From Coffea arabica (lineage: Eukaryota; Streptophyta; Magnoliopsida; Gentianales; Rubiaceae): DNA of 64,000 bases. How positions within the stretch are numbered: the first letter of the stretch is position 1; every line of letters begins with the position of its first letter. The position numbers and the translations under genes are program-made. Below the pieces are notes generated by a model, which was not told the DNA's origin, did no database searches, and was given only the letters and a program-made list of their open reading frames with translations. Shown one piece after another: positions 37,001-48,606 of this stretch. The stretch covers positions 4,814,501 to 4,878,500 of the forward strand of contig NC_092323.1 of NCBI RefSeq assembly GCF_036785885.1. Direction: 5' to 3'.

Positions 37001-37667
37001 ATTGACGGAGAGTCAATGAGTTTCGATCAAGAATGCAAACGAGGAAAAGGGCTCTTGAGAGCCGCCCGTATCCTTTTGTCACCACCATTCATGTGTGCCT
37101 TTGTTTACTTTTGATGTATTGAAATGAAAAGCTTGATGCTTATATGAACTTGGTTGCTTGAGTAGTATTATCTCACTGGGCAATTAGCTCACTCTATTCC
37201 TTTTGTTTTCCTTACAGGAAAATAAATACTTTTGGACTGCAATTGATAATTGGTTGCTGAAATGAGCTAGTTGGACATATCTTTTGTATAGCTCATTTAT
37301 TGAAACCCTAAATATACTTTTGGGACCGTTTCTCTTTTGATTTGGCAACCAGACATGTATCCACTTTTGAATATTTTTGTATGCCACTTTGGCTTGTCAA
37401 TGCTAAGTTTCAAGATGTGAATGTTTGCTTGATATTTGGTTGGGTTCTGACGGGTCGGTTACTATTCATGGCCGACTTCGGATTTCATTTCTTTTATTTT
37501 TTTTATTTTGACATTTTGACTTGTTTACGCGCGTTTATAAGTTCCGGAACGCGATAGATCGCTCTAAACTGCACCGTTAGTCCTGGCGAGAGTTGAGCAG
37601 GCAGTCCGCTAACCCCTTTAGTTCGCCTTAGGGGAAGGTGGGGCTATCACAACCATAGCCATGCCTA
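34019..37667. mobile_element. hAT-like non-autonomous transposon nested in the Mutator-like element
   Basis: Left end TAGGCACGGCCACGGTTC and right end, inverted, TAGGCATGGCTATGGTTC, 15 of 18 identical. The 8-bp flanks GATGGAAG (34011-34018) and GATGGAGG (37668-37675) agree at 7 of 8, the size expected for hAT. Subterminal zones (34031-34200 and 34750-34903) carry many GGTTCTGG/GGTTCCGG repeats, like transposase-binding arrays. No transposase gene is seen. Its own length without the LTR inside is about 0.9 kb. Confidence 0.85.
34909..37651. mobile_element. Solo LTR of an LTR retrotransposon nested in the hAT-like element
   Basis: Fossil. It starts TGTAAGAACCCG and ends GGGCTATCACA, so has the TG...CA termini of an LTR, and is flanked by a perfect 5-bp duplication ACCAT (34904-34908 and 37652-37656). 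It is 2743 bp with no internal coding region, so it is a single LTR left by recombination. Length and terminal sequence suggest a Ty3/Gypsy element, family not certain. It is younger than the hAT-like element; the intact flanks suggest moderate age. Confidence 0.85.
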
Positions 37668-38587
37668 GATGGAGGGAGTAATAAATTAGCATTATCATAC
37701 CTTATTAAGACCATAGAAGCATCCTTGACGTAGTGTTAATTTAACAATTTCATTTGAATTCAAAAGTACTTTTCATATTATGCACTGCAACAAAAATTGA
37801 GCAATAGCTATGAAACTTTCAGCGAGGACTCCAAAATTTATCGGTAGAGTGTATAATCAAGCAAAGGACTTTCAAACTTCTCGCCCAATTTCAGAAGCCC
37901 ACTACAATTAGCGGGAAATAGTTCATGCTATAGGATGACTATAGTTCCTGCTTTGGTAAAATAAAACAATGACGGGCAGTGAGGCTTCGATTTCTTCAGG
38001 AGCAATTTCCCTTCTTCTTTCCATTAGGGAGAGAACCTCAAATTAATTTTTAGACCTTTGACCGATGAATAGTGCACCAATTTATTTTTTCGTATCAGTT
38101 TTGTGGTAACAGTTACACACACAATCAAAGATGTTTGAATTTTTTTTTCCTCTCAATATTGATTAGTTGGTTTAAAGGCTCAATTCTTTACCAAAAAGAG
38201 AATTTTTCTTCCACATTTTTAAATTAAAATCCAAGTAACCTAAAAATTAAGAACCCATTTCATTTTTAGAAGAAAATACGGTATATGTAAAATAAAGGGC
38301 TTTCACGTAATTGAAAATTTGTATGATAGCATGACATATATAGGTGTGAATATTCAGTGGATTAGGTAAGCGCTCATTTTGTCATTCATTGGACATGTAG
38401 CACAAAGGGCAAATCTGATACAAAATTCTAATTTCCCTCTCTAAAACAATATTTTAATAATTTGGACTGAATTTGCAAAGGATTAGTAAGTTCAGGAGAG
38501 GTCAGTGCAATTTTTCAAACCACAGGGAAGGTCAGTGCAAGTGTTAGAAACCTTAGAGGAGGTTTCTGCAATTATCCCGCAAAATAA

Positions 38588-38851
38588 AGATTGGAGATTT
38601 GTACTGTCACATTTTCCAACTTTGGGCTGCCTGGTATGAAATGGGCATCTGACCAACACTGTCAGCATCTTGGGCCTCAAATAAGTAGAAACAATTGCTA
38701 ACCCAAGCGCAGACCAGAAACCCATTCTGTAGCCGGTACTACTTCAATTGGGTTAGACCTCTGCTGTGGTTACAAATGATTGATTTTTTTTTTTTTTAAC
38801 TTACCTTCCACCTTGCAACCCCCGCCCCAAGTACGTGTCGTGAAGGGGACA

Positions 38852-38883
<32 letters not shown>

Positions 38884-39815
38884 ACTTAGAACATGATTAA
38901 CTAAAAGTTTGTAAGGTCCTTCGGATACCATAATAACGTATTTATAGCCAATGATGAGTTGTGGGTCATTAAATAAGAAAATATGTATATTCCTTCTTTT
39001 GTCTTTTTCTTTTTTTTTTTTGGAAAAAAGAAATATGGACAAGACTTTATAAGAGGTCGATATGACCACTACTTTGCATTTTTTTTCCCACATAGTGGGT
39101 GCTTCAACATAGAATTTATTTGAAGAATTGAACTAAGTAACAACTTTTGCATGGAAAAACGTGGCATCCATGCTTCTCTCGGACTTGGATTTAAATTCGA
39201 AGGCTGGGAACATGAAAAGGACTCCATCTTAGAAATTAGAAAGGATTCAAAAACTCATATCATTTTTCTTCAAGTCCTCCCCCAAAAAAATGAAAGAATT
39301 CCCAAAACTTAGTTAAAAAAAAAACTCCCAAACTGGGAGTATTTGCTTTCTTTTGTCTAGGAATGCATACGTAAAATAATGCAAGCTTGTTTTGTGTTGG
39401 TCATAGTTGTATTTTTATGAGAACTAAAGTTAATTAACAATTAACCTTTTTTTCCCCCTTTTTGCTTTGGGTAAATACAACTGGACTTAATTCACTAGTC
39501 TTAACGTGAGGGAGTGATGGACGGTGCGGACGCGTTGATCTCATGTGCGCATGAAATGGAGCAGGAGATAGTGATTTGTGGGACTTTGTGCTTACGGGCT
39601 TAAGCCCAAACATTTCAAATATGGGCCAAGTGAAAGGTCCCATTGTCTCACGCTTTGCTTGGAGATTACGTGAAACGTCAAATTCATGGTGGGCCTTGCG
39701 CACGTGATTGCAGATAAAGCTTCCATTGACCGTCAAAACCTTTTTTTCCCCAAAACATCTGGTGGCAACTAAGTTGGCACCGGAGGTTAAATACTTAAAT
39801 CAGAATGATATTTTT
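38588..39815. other. Gene-poor stretch, no gene seen
   Basis: Contains an AT/GTAT microsatellite near 38851-38884. Open frames show no recognisable product. Confidence 0.5.
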
Positions 39816-40784
39816 TTTGTTTGGTCTAACTACGCCGGTTTAGCAAATAAGTTTTTTTAGTGTTTATCTAAAATTTTACTGTAATTCACTGTAAAAGTTA
39901 TAGAAAAATTTTTGTAAGATGAATTTTTTTTTATCCTTTTTATTTTCTTTCTTTCATTCTCTTTTTTCTTTTCTTTCCTCCTTTCCTGCTTCTTCTCCCG
40001 CCCCCTCCCCTTTCCCTCTCCTGAAACTGTCATTGAAGCAGCAAAAGAAAACTTTTTTTTCCCTTTTTTTCTCTCCCCCTCTCCTGCCCGCCACCTCTCC
40101 CTCTCCCTCCCCTGCCACCGCTCTTCTCCCTCTCCCCCTCTCCTCTCCTCTCCCCTTCCCCTTCCTTCCCCTTCCTTCCCCTGCTACCCCTATTCTCCCT
40201 CTCCCCATCCCCTTCCCCTTCCCTCACCCGCCAACTCTCCGTCCCCCCGGCAAATGAAGCAACAACAGAAACTTTTTTTTTCCAATTTTTCCTTTCCCTT
40301 TCCTCTCCTTCTCTTGCCAAACAAAGCAGCAACAGAAACTTTTTTTTTTTTTTTGCAATTTTCCCTCTCCCCCTCTCCTCCCCTTCCCCCGCCACCCTCA
40401 CCCTCCCGCGGTGTGATCTGGTCTCGCGACCAGATCGGCCAGAGAGAGAAAGGAAGGGTGGTGGGAGAGGAAGTGGGAGAAAAAAAAAGGGAAGGATGGT
40501 GGGGGAGGAAGAGGGGAAGAGGGAGAAAGGAAAAAAAAAAAATAAAACCGGCACCGAAAGAGGTTATCAGTGCCGAAACCGACAGCGGAGGTGGTGGTGG
40601 GTTTGGATGGGGGAGGAAGAAGAAGAAAAGGGGAAGAGAAATTTTTTTTTATTTTTTTTATTTTGAAGTGTGTAGGTAAAAAACTTCTCATGAGAAATTT
40701 TTTTAGGTTATTGTAGATAAAGTTAGTAAAAAACTAGTATAAGACAAACTTGAGTAAAAACTCAAGCGCCAAACAGGCCCTACA
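39816..40784. mobile_element. Possible foldback element with pyrimidine-rich left arm and purine-rich right arm
   Basis: From about 39919 to 40396 the plus strand is almost all C and T; from about 40439 to 40650 it is almost all G and A. Between them is a perfect 9-bp palindromic stem GATCTGGTC (40415-40423 and 40428-40436) around a 4-nt loop. Outer sequences TGTTTGG (about 39818) and CCAAACA (about 40772) are inverse and nearby T-rich blocks match loosely. Three copies of GAAGCAGCAACAGAAAC followed by a T run lie in the left arm. Boundaries are uncertain and no target duplication was found. Confidence 0.45.
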
Positions 40785-43619
40785 TTTTGCGCCCCAATGT
40801 GAGTATCATTTGCACTTCACTTTCTTGAATGAGGACTATCAATGGGGTTGAACCATCCTGTGACCCTGGCGTGTTCGGTCTGAGAAAAAAGTCCACTAAA
40901 TCTAATTTTTAATTGAGTTGGGCAGAGTTTGGGATATGAATATTGATTTGAATTAAATATGAATCAAGTTCAAACCTTACTAGGTTTATACTCCCGCATG
41001 TATATAAGTATAATTATATGTGTGTATATAAAACTTACAAGTGTACAAATTATAACATAAAAGATTAATAATTTTTATATATATAATTTTATAGTAATTC
41101 ATAATTATTAAATACATATCATCTATAATTGTGAACTCAATTATGAGTTTATGTTGAACTCGATGTGAACCTAAAACTCATATAAAAGTGTGAGCAGAAT
41201 TTGAACCTTCTAGTTTGGGAATTACCCGATCAGCTAACAACACTGAATACCAAACCTAGAATTATACTAGAGAAGTTTCAAAACTTTTCGAAGGCCCATA
41301 GGGCATCTAACGAACTTCAAAATGCTAGGCGGTGTTTGGATTAAGAAATTAGGCCGAATTTTTGAAAATTTTAGAACTTTTTTTAGATTCTTTAAAAAAA
41401 AAATTTCAGCACATGTTAAATTTAAGAAGCGAAGAGGCTGCAGAGGGATTAAAATCTAATATCTCTGATTTTTAGAATTTCAACCTTAATCATTAGATCA
41501 AGGTTTTCTCGATAATTTTTCTTAGATTATTTGAATTATTTAGAAGGTATTTAGTTCTTCAGTCCACTAATTATCTGAATACGTATGAACACAAATAAGT
41601 GGTGAATTACAACTCTAAATACTTCCTAGCTCACTTATACAACCTAGAGAAATTTGAGAGAATTTCAAATTTTTTTGCCATCTCCCTGGCTCCAAATGCC
41701 TACTAAAATTTTGCGGAAGGTGTATACTGAGAGATAAGAAAGTGCACGACTGGAGCCGAAATCCCCATGCGGAAGATAAGCCAGTTTTACCCCATCGCGA
41801 TCAATAAGATCATTTCCAGCTAATTTTGAGCTCAAAGATTCGGTTTCGATTTGTCATTTTATCTTTTGGAGAGTACCTAATCGAAATAGTAGTGCTACTA
41901 CTAGTAGGATTCAGTCTCGTCAGTGACATGATCATCGTCCACGACTACTCACACGTGCTCTAAAGCTTTTGGGGAGTCTTGGAGAGCTGACCCACGCCGA
42001 CGACTCTTCACACAAATGATCATTAATTCTGGTCTCACTAAAAAATGATTTTTATTTTATTTCTCTTTTAAGTTTTCCGGGTGAGAAGGGAGAACTAAGA
42101 ACTAATAAATGATTGGCGTACCATCATCACATCTCAGAGCGGTGGCCAGTCTAGTCAAGAATAGCCACTTCCAGTTCACGGAAAATTGTTTGTGTTACTA
42201 ACACTAGCCCAGGGGATAGACAAACCCTCAGCAATACTCCCGTCTGCATTGCAATTTTTTGAATTTTTTTTAAAAAAATAATGTAATAATTCGATACATG
42301 TGAAATAAAATGATGATTAAAACAATATATTTATAAAAAATATTGATAAAAAATGACTTTTCAAACTTACTCGCAGCCAGGTGAACAGTGAAGGTTGGAA
42401 ATACTGCAGTAAGTGACACTTTTTTAGTACACTTGGGTGCGATTAGGATTCTAAGTCCAACAAATGAATTAATTCAGACACGCCTTCTCAATCATAATAC
42501 GGAAGATTAAAACTCGAGTAGGTTGAGCTTCTTGGCCTGTAGTCATGGAGAAGAATAACAAAACTTGAGCAAATCCAAATTCACAAGCAGTGTCCATTTT
42601 CGTTGATTATGGTGGTATCCTTCACAATAATATTGGCAAATTTTTTCTAGTGGCTCTGCAAGTGGAATAGGATGCAGGCGTCCTCCTTAGCCAGTCAGGA
42701 AATGACAGACTAAGTAAAGCTAGCAGTGATGGTTGATCATGGATTGCTGCATGAAAAGATCAACAGCACAGGCCACTCTTGCAGGTGTTCTGGAATTCTT
42801 ACCCGTATCCCGCAATAGAGCTGAGGATGGAGAAAAAATAAAAGAAGTCGCGAAATTAATTAGGGGAACAGAAAATATGAATATAAATCTATACGGGACA
42901 AGTACTTCATTATTGTTTTTCTGTGGAGTAATTGTACTACACTACTATTCACACTGCTTCCGCAGTAAGTAGCCATGCTTCGAAAAGTAATTCAACAGTC
43001 TTGCAATTGTACGTATCACTGTACTTTTACAAGAGTCATTCCATGAATAATATAACCCTTCTCAGCTCTCCTCTCTTCACCAAAAGAAAGACTCACTAGA
43101 AGGAAAAAGTAAAACCAAAACAATAAAAATAAAAACTACAAAACTTGAAACCTACAGAAAAATAGGCACAAAAATCGAAACTTTTTTTTTTTTTATCATA
43201 TATGCAAGCAGTAGTAACAATAATAATAATAACAATAATAATGCCTCGTGGACTTCAAGACTAGGTGTACTAATTAATACATTTCTCTGTACAGCTTAAT
43301 CTGCTTGCAAGTTGCATGGAGCCAGGAAAAGGATAAGAAAAGAAGACTCCAATTGGTGCTTTCTCGCATCTCTGCTTGACATAATCTTAATGTCAATCGG
43401 TTAAGAGTAAGAGTCTTGAAAACTCTCCCTGTTCTCCATGCAAGTTACGACAAGCTAAAGTAAGGTAGCATCTATACTAATGCCTAAAGGCTAGATTAGC
43501 TTAACGTACAACTCTAGAAGATGGAGTCTATTTGCCAGTAAGTATTTACAGTCAATTTTGGATGAAGAATGTTTGTCAGTGAAAGAGACCATGAGATCCC
43601 TCTTCAATCTTCAGGAACT
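40785..43619. other. Gene-poor stretch, no gene recognised
   Basis: AT-rich DNA. A 79-codon frame at 42733-42972 shows no known domain. A short AAT/AAC run lies near 43218-43242. The last part is probably the 3' UTR of the DVL-like gene. Confidence 0.5.
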
Positions 43620-43772
43620 TCACTCATGCCAGCATAGAAGCATGACAACGCATCTTCTCACTATGTAAAGCCTTCCTCTCTGTTCTTTGAGAAATCTTCC
43701 AAGTCTTCTGCGAGTGTTTGACCACTTCTTCTTAGATCCTCCAGCGGCTGCTTTGCTGATCTTGGCATCCAT
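43620..43772 (-). CDS. DEVIL/ROTUNDIFOLIA-like (DVL/RTFL) micropeptide
   Basis: Small plant peptide family that, when over-expressed, limits polar cell proliferation and alters organ shape; members are often plasma-membrane associated. Single exon, 50 aa from [17 protein letters not shown]. Seen: a basic N-terminal half and the family's conserved C-terminal domain [18 protein letters not shown] followed by LCWHE and stop. The W-x-x-x-R-R and Cys-Val-Val-Met-Leu-Leu-Cys-Trp signature is diagnostic. The open frame continues upstream in phase to 43883, but that part is hydrophobic and unlike the family, so I chose the ATG at 43772. The protein ends soon after the conserved CW, shorter than many relatives. 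A TATA-like CTATAAGAAG lies about 190 bp upstream on the minus strand. Confidence 0.88.
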   Translation of the reverse strand: MDAKISKAAAGGSKKKWSNTRRRLGRFLKEQRGRLYIVRRCVVMLLCWHE

Positions 43773-43956
43773 ATTTGATGGGCTACGACTTTCTTGATCG
43801 AAATGTGAATATGGAAAGTAAAGGATTAAAAAGACTAAGGAATCGATAATGTGCAATGATCTTTGTTTTAGCAGAATATACAAGAAACACTCGAGAGAAT
43901 GAAAGGGTGGGGGGCGAGCAGTCGTGTTTCAGAGGTGTGGGCAAAATGGCCCTTCT

Positions 43957-43968
43957 TCTTATAGAAGA
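43957..43968 (-). promoter_or_regulatory. Candidate TATA box of the DVL-like gene
   Basis: CTATAAGAAG on the minus strand, about 190 bp before the chosen start codon, which would leave a leader of about 155 nt. Motif match only. Confidence 0.3.
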
Positions 43969-46129
43969 GGAAGAGGAGACTGGAGAGGATGGCCGGGTGG
44001 TCCAAAGCAACAAGGCATTCCTGTAGGGGCCCCGTCTACATGACAACACTTGGAAATTGGAATCTCCTTCTCCTCTCTCTCTGCCACATCCTCAACCTCT
44101 GGTTCAAGATTGATTATTAATCTGACAAGAAGATTAATTTGGACATCATCCCACGAGATGGTTGGTCGGCCATAAATGACATAGGGATAACATCCTAATA
44201 TTAATTTAAGTAGCCCTGTCTTCAAAGTTTCATTTGGCTCCAAAAAACACCCAAAAAAAAAAAAATTGGTTTCAACGTTTACTGGCAGCTCAGTAGTAAA
44301 AAAAAAATAATTATGACTACAGAATCATGTGTGCGCCCCGGCTATCGGCAAAGGCAAACACGACCACAATCTTTCTGCATTCTTGAATTAATAAGAGAAT
44401 TAAGGATTTTACTGTCTTTAACTAATACTGGAATCAAGACGCTGCAAAAGACTAAACAGAGTTCGTCTTGCAAGCAAAACGCTTAATTTATCTCTTGTCG
44501 CTTCTTCTCTTTTATTTTTGACGGGAGCGAGAGAGGGGTGTGTTTCTGCAGTGTCCTCGTGCTTTCACCTCTCTTTTCAGCTCGTCCAGGATTGGTATGG
44601 TCTAACATGCAGTTGTGCACGAGCAAGTTATTCAACGATCGAGAATCTAAGTCACTGCCGCATATCCATCCCCTGCCACAATAGTTCACATTTGAGAAAG
44701 GGACTCTTGAAGAGGGACAGCCTGGAGACATGACATTTAGGATCATAAAATATGATCATTAGCTGAAACAAATAAGCATTACAATTATTAATCAGGAGGG
44801 TTGCTTTTATTCAACCAAGTCAGCAAGCTGTTTAATTAAACCATGGCAACCCCTTACATGTCTTGCCCAGTGCCAACAATTCATAAGTAATTGTTGTCAG
44901 CTTTTATAGCAAGAGAAGTGCAATACATTTAGGTACTGGGCTATCAAGTTTGACCACCATCTTATTCAGTAATTCTAACGTATTTATGATTGTTGATATT
45001 AAATACCAGAGCAATATTTGGTCCCCTGTAGTTCAATAGTATTAGTAAGATGTTGTAACGACTAGTTGCTTTCGCCCCCAGAAAATTCAGTACTACAATC
45101 TGTTGTGCAGAAACAGGTCAGCTGCGTTACTCGTCAGTGAAATATATTCACCACCATAACAGAAAAGCATGGTAAAGGAAAGGAGGCGAGAGAAGGAACC
45201 TTGATCATCAAAGGAGACAATGAAGAGTTAAAAATTAAATTTTATACTACGTATTTGTATATAAAGCAAGAGTAGATAAATAACAACATTATTTAAACCG
45301 CTGAGAATTACTAACAGAGGGTGGGCCGAATTGGTTCTTGCTAATTTTGAGTGTAATATATAATCTGAGAGTAGAAAAAGACAGCGTTGTACAGCACAAG
45401 GAGGACCATTGGCACTGATACTCCCGTGACAGATATGGTCTCCTGCCTGCTGCGTTTCGAAAAGCTAAAGCAACCTGGAATTTTTTTTTTTTTGGTGTTC
45501 TTCGACCCTCGTTAGATGACTTTTGCTAATACTTCCGCGTCTTACATAAATTGCAGACACCAGGATCGTCTTAGTAAGAAGTGAAACGATTTGCAAAACC
45601 TCTGTTTTGATTAGATCAAGAGATTCCGTATCTGGACTGGTCCATAAAATGAAGTTCCTGGAAATGAATGACTGTCAAGTTCATTTAATCGGATAAACAA
45701 TCTTCATACTTGCCGCCTTCCCAGCTTCCCTTTCACAAATTGCCGAGTATCTTCCCCTCTTATGAGATTCGAGTACTGCAATATATAATTAATTGGCGAT
45801 TGTAGGATTTGTAGCTGAGCAGGATCCATCTCATTTGACCAATGGCTATCAGTACTCGGGTGGACGAATCTTGTAGCGGAGCTACGACCGCTTAGTATTT
45901 GTTTATTTCCTTCTTTAAGGTTTATAAAATAAACAAAAAGTGACTTATTTATGTGAATATTCTCTTGTTGGGCCTAATGCGAATAGGGTCGACCATGTGC
46001 CAGAAACGTGATACTAGTGGCCAGGCTAACGTCTAGCATCCTTCGTCGTTGAGATGCTGTTATTTGGGCCTAATGTTGGTTGGGCTGGGCAAGGAGCAGT
46101 GCGTAGAAATCAGCAGAAAAAGGGAATCC
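43969..46129. other. Intergenic between the DVL-like gene and tRNA-Asp
   Basis: AT-rich with several A runs. A 94-codon minus frame ending at 43959 has no recognisable domain and overlaps the likely DVL promoter. No other gene seen. Confidence 0.5.
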
Positions 46130-46134
46130 AAAAA
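46130..46134 (-). terminator. Polymerase III terminator of tRNA-Asp
   Basis: Five T residues on the minus strand begin 6 nt after the tRNA 3' end, the usual polymerase III stop signal. Confidence 0.75.
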
Positions 46135-46139
46135 CTTTT

Positions 46140-46211
46140 CGCCGTTGCCGGGGATCGAACCCGGGTCTCCCGCGTGACAGGCGGGGATACTCACCACTAT
46201 ACTACAACGAC
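46140..46211 (-). tRNA. tRNA-Asp (anticodon GTC)
   Basis: 72 nt on the minus strand, starting GTCGTTGTAGTATAGTGG and ending CCCCGGCAACGGCG, with no intron. The acceptor stem GTCGTTG/CAACGGC pairs apart from a G-U, and the T arm carries GGTTCGATCC, which is also the B box. The anticodon GTC lies at 46176-46178. The A box TAGTATAGTGG is intact. CAA 4-6 nt upstream of the 5' end is the usual plant start-site motif and a T5 terminator follows, so the gene looks functional. Confidence 0.98.
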
Positions 46212-47087
46212 AAGTTGATGTCCACCATCACAATGCAATGCATAGGAACGAGAAGAAAGCCTGTTTAACAAGTTAGAACCTTGGAGCTTCTACTTCACGA
46301 AAAAGAAAAAAAGGTCAAAAGTCATCCTTCGGTCAAATACATTACTGTGCTCCATTCCGTCTCCGTGTTTCTTTCCTATAAACATTTTTCAAGGCTCGTT
46401 TGGAAGAGTCCGTGAAATTTCCCCGACTTACTATTATCTTTCCGAAAGTTAATTAATTGTAGAAAGGAATCGTTTACTCGCAGGTTTTGATCTGCTAAAA
46501 TTTTATTCAAGATTTAATGTAGTGTAGACTATTGAAAGATTCTGCCGTCATCTTATAGTACTAGACATCAAAGTTAATAATTTTGGATATGGGTATTTGT
46601 ATATAATCGTCAGGATAGTATGTTATTTTTATTATCAATTTTTGGGATAGAAAAATTCTTGTTTGGATTGTTATATTTTGAAGGATCTTCATTTCATTTT
46701 TTTATGAGTACTCTTTTTATATATTTTTTAATCACTTTTTTACTTCGTATACATCACATCTTAAAAAAATTTTGTTAGTTCAATAATTTTTCTTCAAAAA
46801 CTTCACAAAAAAATGCAGTCTAACCGGGCTATAAGTTTAAGGGAGGTTAAGCCATTTCAAAACTAAGGCAATCCATCAGCCTCCAAAGGTTCAAGTACTT
46901 TTAAGAAATTACCTATCAATAGGACTTAAATTGCAGCAGATTTCGAGCTTAAGGGTGCCATCCAACTTTTGTTGGCAACTTTTTCCTTTTCCAAATTGCA
47001 TCGACATTATTGTTGTCAAGAAAATAGAGAATTTGCAATAACATCTACCTTCTATATAAGAAGAAAGCCAAGTTACTATAACAGCCC
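46212..47087. other. Intergenic, no gene seen
   Basis: AT-rich. TGTTTGGATTG near 46660 and CAGTCTAACC near 46816 may be the ends of a degraded MITE. Confidence 0.4.
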
Positions 47088-47094
47088 ATCTTTT

Positions 47095-47130
<36 letters not shown>

Positions 47131-47253
47131 CACATATTTTTTACAACTAGAATTTTGGTCATTTTAGCTAAAATTTTCCTTCACTTTTATATATTGCACA
47201 TATTTTTTACAACTAGAATTTTGGTCATTTTAGCTAAAATTTTCCTTCACTTT
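47088..47253. repeat. AT microsatellite followed by a 66-bp perfect tandem duplication
   Basis: An AT run (47093-47128) leads into two copies of a 66-bp unit beginning ATATTGCACATATTTTTT, at 47125 and 47191. The copies look identical over nearly their whole length, so the duplication is recent. Confidence 0.9.
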
Positions 47254-48490
47254 TTTGATTCAATTTGGCCAAAATGATTAAAATATTTTTTCCCTTCAGA
47301 AAATCAACTCCATCTCTTCTTCTTCATCTTGCAGCAGCTGCTGTTATCCCTTGCTTTTTTTTATTTCTATTTTTAAAAACTAATCTAACTAAAATTGGTG
47401 CCATGTTCTTTTTTTTTTCCCCTTTGAAATGATTAACTACTTAGCAAAGAAAAGTCTTTATTATTTTTTTATCCCATTTTACATTTTCTTTTCTGCCTTT
47501 TTTTTCTTCATCACTAATGTCTCATGTTTGCTCCATTCTTCGATCATAGTGTTATAGTTAACTGGCATTTGTTTGTTAAATTTGTAGGATGACGTTGTAA
47601 TTTGGTATTTCATTATGGATAAAAAGGTAAAATGTTCAATTATGTAAAAAGATCTTAGAATTCATTTTATACCATTGGTCATCTTCTATGAAGAATAAAA
47701 TAAAAATTCATTTTTTTCTTTTCTCTTCCCAGGATTTGATTTCTTACTTCACATTTTTCCCTTCTCTTTGTTTTTTGGTTACATTTTGTAATTATCTACA
47801 ATTTTGTGTATTTTTTTAGGAGAAAAGATATATCGAACGATGTTTCCACTAGGATAAATCTAACTAGGCATTCTTTACCTCTGTTTTTCTTTGTTTCTTT
47901 CTTTTCCTCCCATTTTTGCAATTACTTTATGGTCTATTCAATTTAATTGAAGGATGCAATAAGATTTTGTATGTATTTAAACTAATGTTAATTTTTTTTT
48001 TGTTTTTTAATTACTCGAGTGATGTAGTATCAATTGGGTTAGCATACAAGGATTGTAATTGGTGGTGGAAGTCATAATTGAGACTTTTAGCTTAGAGCGT
48101 GACTTTATAAAAAAAATTGTTAGAAAATTCAATTTTGATTAGGAAGATGTTTTTGTAATAAAAAAATGACTCGGTTCTAATTTGTATATGTAGATCATGA
48201 AACGTAGCAATTCCTATTTTTATCTAAACTTGCTATTTATATTATAGATTGTGCCATGTCTTAGTGGCTTTCTAAACTTTTTTTCATTATTAAAGTACTG
48301 GAAGTATTATGACTGCTTTTGGTTTAGTTACAACTAAAACTGCTATTAATATAGCAATGCACTTATATTGTGTTTATTCTCTTTTCTTTTTGGGTATCAT
48401 CATAATAGTGGTTCAAAAATCTTTATTCAAATCACAATAAATAGGGGGTTGATTTCATAGATGGAATTTTTTTCATAACAAATTTTAAGA
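47254..48490. other. AT-rich intergenic stretch, no gene seen
   Basis: T-rich on the plus strand with short homopolymer runs. Nothing recognisable. Confidence 0.45.
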
Positions 48491-48606
48491 AAAATTTTAT
48501 TTATACTCCATATTTTGTTAATTGTATTCTTACAATAGATAAAAACTATATGATAAAATAATAATAAAAGTGTGATTAACAAAAATGTGAGTTCAAATAA
48601 TATTTA
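48491..48606. mobile_element. MITE-like element, related to the one at 28782
   Basis: Left end ATTTATACTCCATATTTTGT and right end, inverted, ATTTGAACTCACATTTTTGT are similar, as are the middle parts of this and the 28782 element. About 116 bp. Confidence 0.5.

Larger units (their letters stand above)
33343..38578. mobile_element. Non-autonomous Mutator-like element with long TIRs, 5.24 kb including later insertions
   Basis: Long inverted ends: about 33343-33520 is the inverse of about 38365-38578, starting GGGATAATTGCAGAAACCTCC on the left. A perfect 9-bp duplication GCAAAATAA flanks it (33334-33342 and 38579-38587), the length known for Mutator elements. No transposase is visible. Without the hAT-like insertion it would be about 1.6 kb. 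The left half holds two imperfect tandem copies, offset by about 206 bp, of a unit beginning near TTTATGG at 33598 and 33804. Confidence 0.9.

Noticed and set aside
39919-40691. Several frames of 84-174 codons on both strands
   Set aside because: They translate polypyrimidine/polypurine DNA into Ser/Pro/Phe or Arg/Gly/Glu runs and have no protein character.
43959-44243. A 94-codon frame upstream of the DVL-like gene
   Set aside because: No domain, overlaps the likely promoter, and shows no supported splice link to the DVL exon.
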